DNA from: Planctomycetota bacterium
GTDB taxonomy: Bacteria > Planctomycetota > Brocadiia > SM23-32
Direction of reading: 5' to 3'
Assembly (NCBI GenBank): GCA_018334735.1
Contig: JAGXLK010000191.1
Location: 1-5,796 of the forward strand
Length of the DNA stretch: 5,796 bases
The notes under the pieces are model-generated. The model worked only from the letters and a program-made list of their open reading frames with translations, was not told the DNA's origin and did not search any database. A program made the position numbers and the translations under genes. Shown in pieces: positions 5,380 to 5,796 of the stretch (its first letter is position 1; the number at the start of each line of letters is the position of its first letter).

Positions 5380-5796
5380 ATGGACGAGTTAGAAAAAGGT
5401 CTCGAGATCTCAGTGGATGGGACGCTGAAAAGAGATGCGCTACAGCGTTTCCGCGAGCAGATCGATCGCTGGGATATTCCCATGCCACCGGTCGAACCGC
5501 TGGTTCTGGATTTCGGGCTCGGAAAGTTCCGGGAAACGGGATTGATTGAATACTGGATCGCCAACGAGACCGAAGCGGGATATTGCGGGAAATATCTGTT
5601 CGTCTTCGATGGCCAGACGTGCCCCATGCATCGTCACAAACACAAACGCGAGACGTTTTTTGTTGTGAAAGGGCGTTTGCACGTTGAGCTTGACGGAAAC
5701 GAACACGATCTGGCCGCGGGCGAAGTGCTGACAGTGCGTGAGGAACAAAAACACACTTTCACGGGAATCGGCCCGTGTCTGCTGCTTGAGCTTTCC
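5380..5796 (+). CDS. Cupin sugar isomerase, D-lyxose isomerase-like, 3' end missing
   Basis: An open frame of 139 codons leaves the right edge without a stop. The ATG at 5380 has GGAG (5370-5373) 6 bases upstream. An in-frame ATG at 5368, directly after a stop (5365-5367) and 8 bases from AGGG, would add four residues. Cupin motif 1 is complete: G78-x5-H84-x-H86-x4-E91-x6-G98 in DGQTCPMHRHKHKRETFFVVKG (77-98). H125 in QKHTFTG supplies the fourth metal ligand. The GQTCPxHxH and preceding CGKYLFVF text match D-lyxose ketol-isomerases (YdaE type), which interconvert D-lyxose and D-xylulose, or D-mannose and D-fructose. The N-terminal helical part (1-35) is short. It lies downstream of the broken UroD-like gene, likely in the DeoR operon. 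Isomerase activity is inferred from family. Another sugar-binding cupin is possible. Confidence 0.82.
   Translation, partial: MDELEKGLEISVDGTLKRDALQRFREQIDRWDIPMPPVEPLVLDFGLGKFRETGLIEYWIANETEAGYCGKYLFVFDGQTCPMHRHKHKRETFFVVKGRLHVELDGNEHDLAAGEVLTVREEQKHTFTGIGPCLLLELS

Overview
The window is bacterial DNA carrying sugar-related genes. It holds three complete genes, two genes cut by the window edges, and two gene remnants. The DNA is moderately GC-rich by eye, with Shine-Dalgarno-led starts and compact same-strand spacing, so it is clearly bacterial. The combination of a DUF2961 (GH172-type) protein, a GH29 fucosidase-type enzyme, a DeoR regulator, a class III aminotransferase, a uroporphyrinogen-decarboxylase-like remnant and a lyxose-isomerase-like cupin resembles glycan-degrading, often uncultivated lineages (Poribacteria, Latescibacterota or Planctomycetota-like). 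That placement is inference from gene content only.

Left part (1-2468): a DUF2961 gene on the minus strand runs off the left edge. It diverges from a complete GH29 gene on the plus strand. The 384-base gap between them holds a plausible promoter for the minus-strand gene and several inverted repeats. Neither enzyme has a signal peptide, so both probably act on imported oligosaccharides in the cytoplasm.

Middle (2469-2834): a short frame encoding what looks like the last FG-GAP/EF-hand-like calcium-binding repeat of a lost larger protein comes first. It is followed by a regulatory stretch with small dyads, a candidate promoter and two direct copies of a GlpR/DeoR-like half-site (ATCGAACA) one helical turn apart.

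Right part (2835-5796): a DeoR-family repressor, a class III PLP aminotransferase 22 bases downstream, a broken gene that looks like a uroporphyrinogen-decarboxylase-family protein (N-terminal, middle and later pieces in alternating frames), and a cupin resembling D-lyxose isomerases that runs off the right edge. The order and spacing suggest one transcription unit controlled by the DeoR protein.

Working model (inference): glycosidases release sugars inside the cell, an isomerase interconverts aldose and ketose, and a sugar-phosphate-responsive DeoR repressor controls the right-hand operon. The aminotransferase substrate is unknown. It could act on a sugar-derived keto compound or on an ordinary amino acid. 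I see no RNA genes, CRISPR arrays, insertion sequences or convincing intrinsic terminators.
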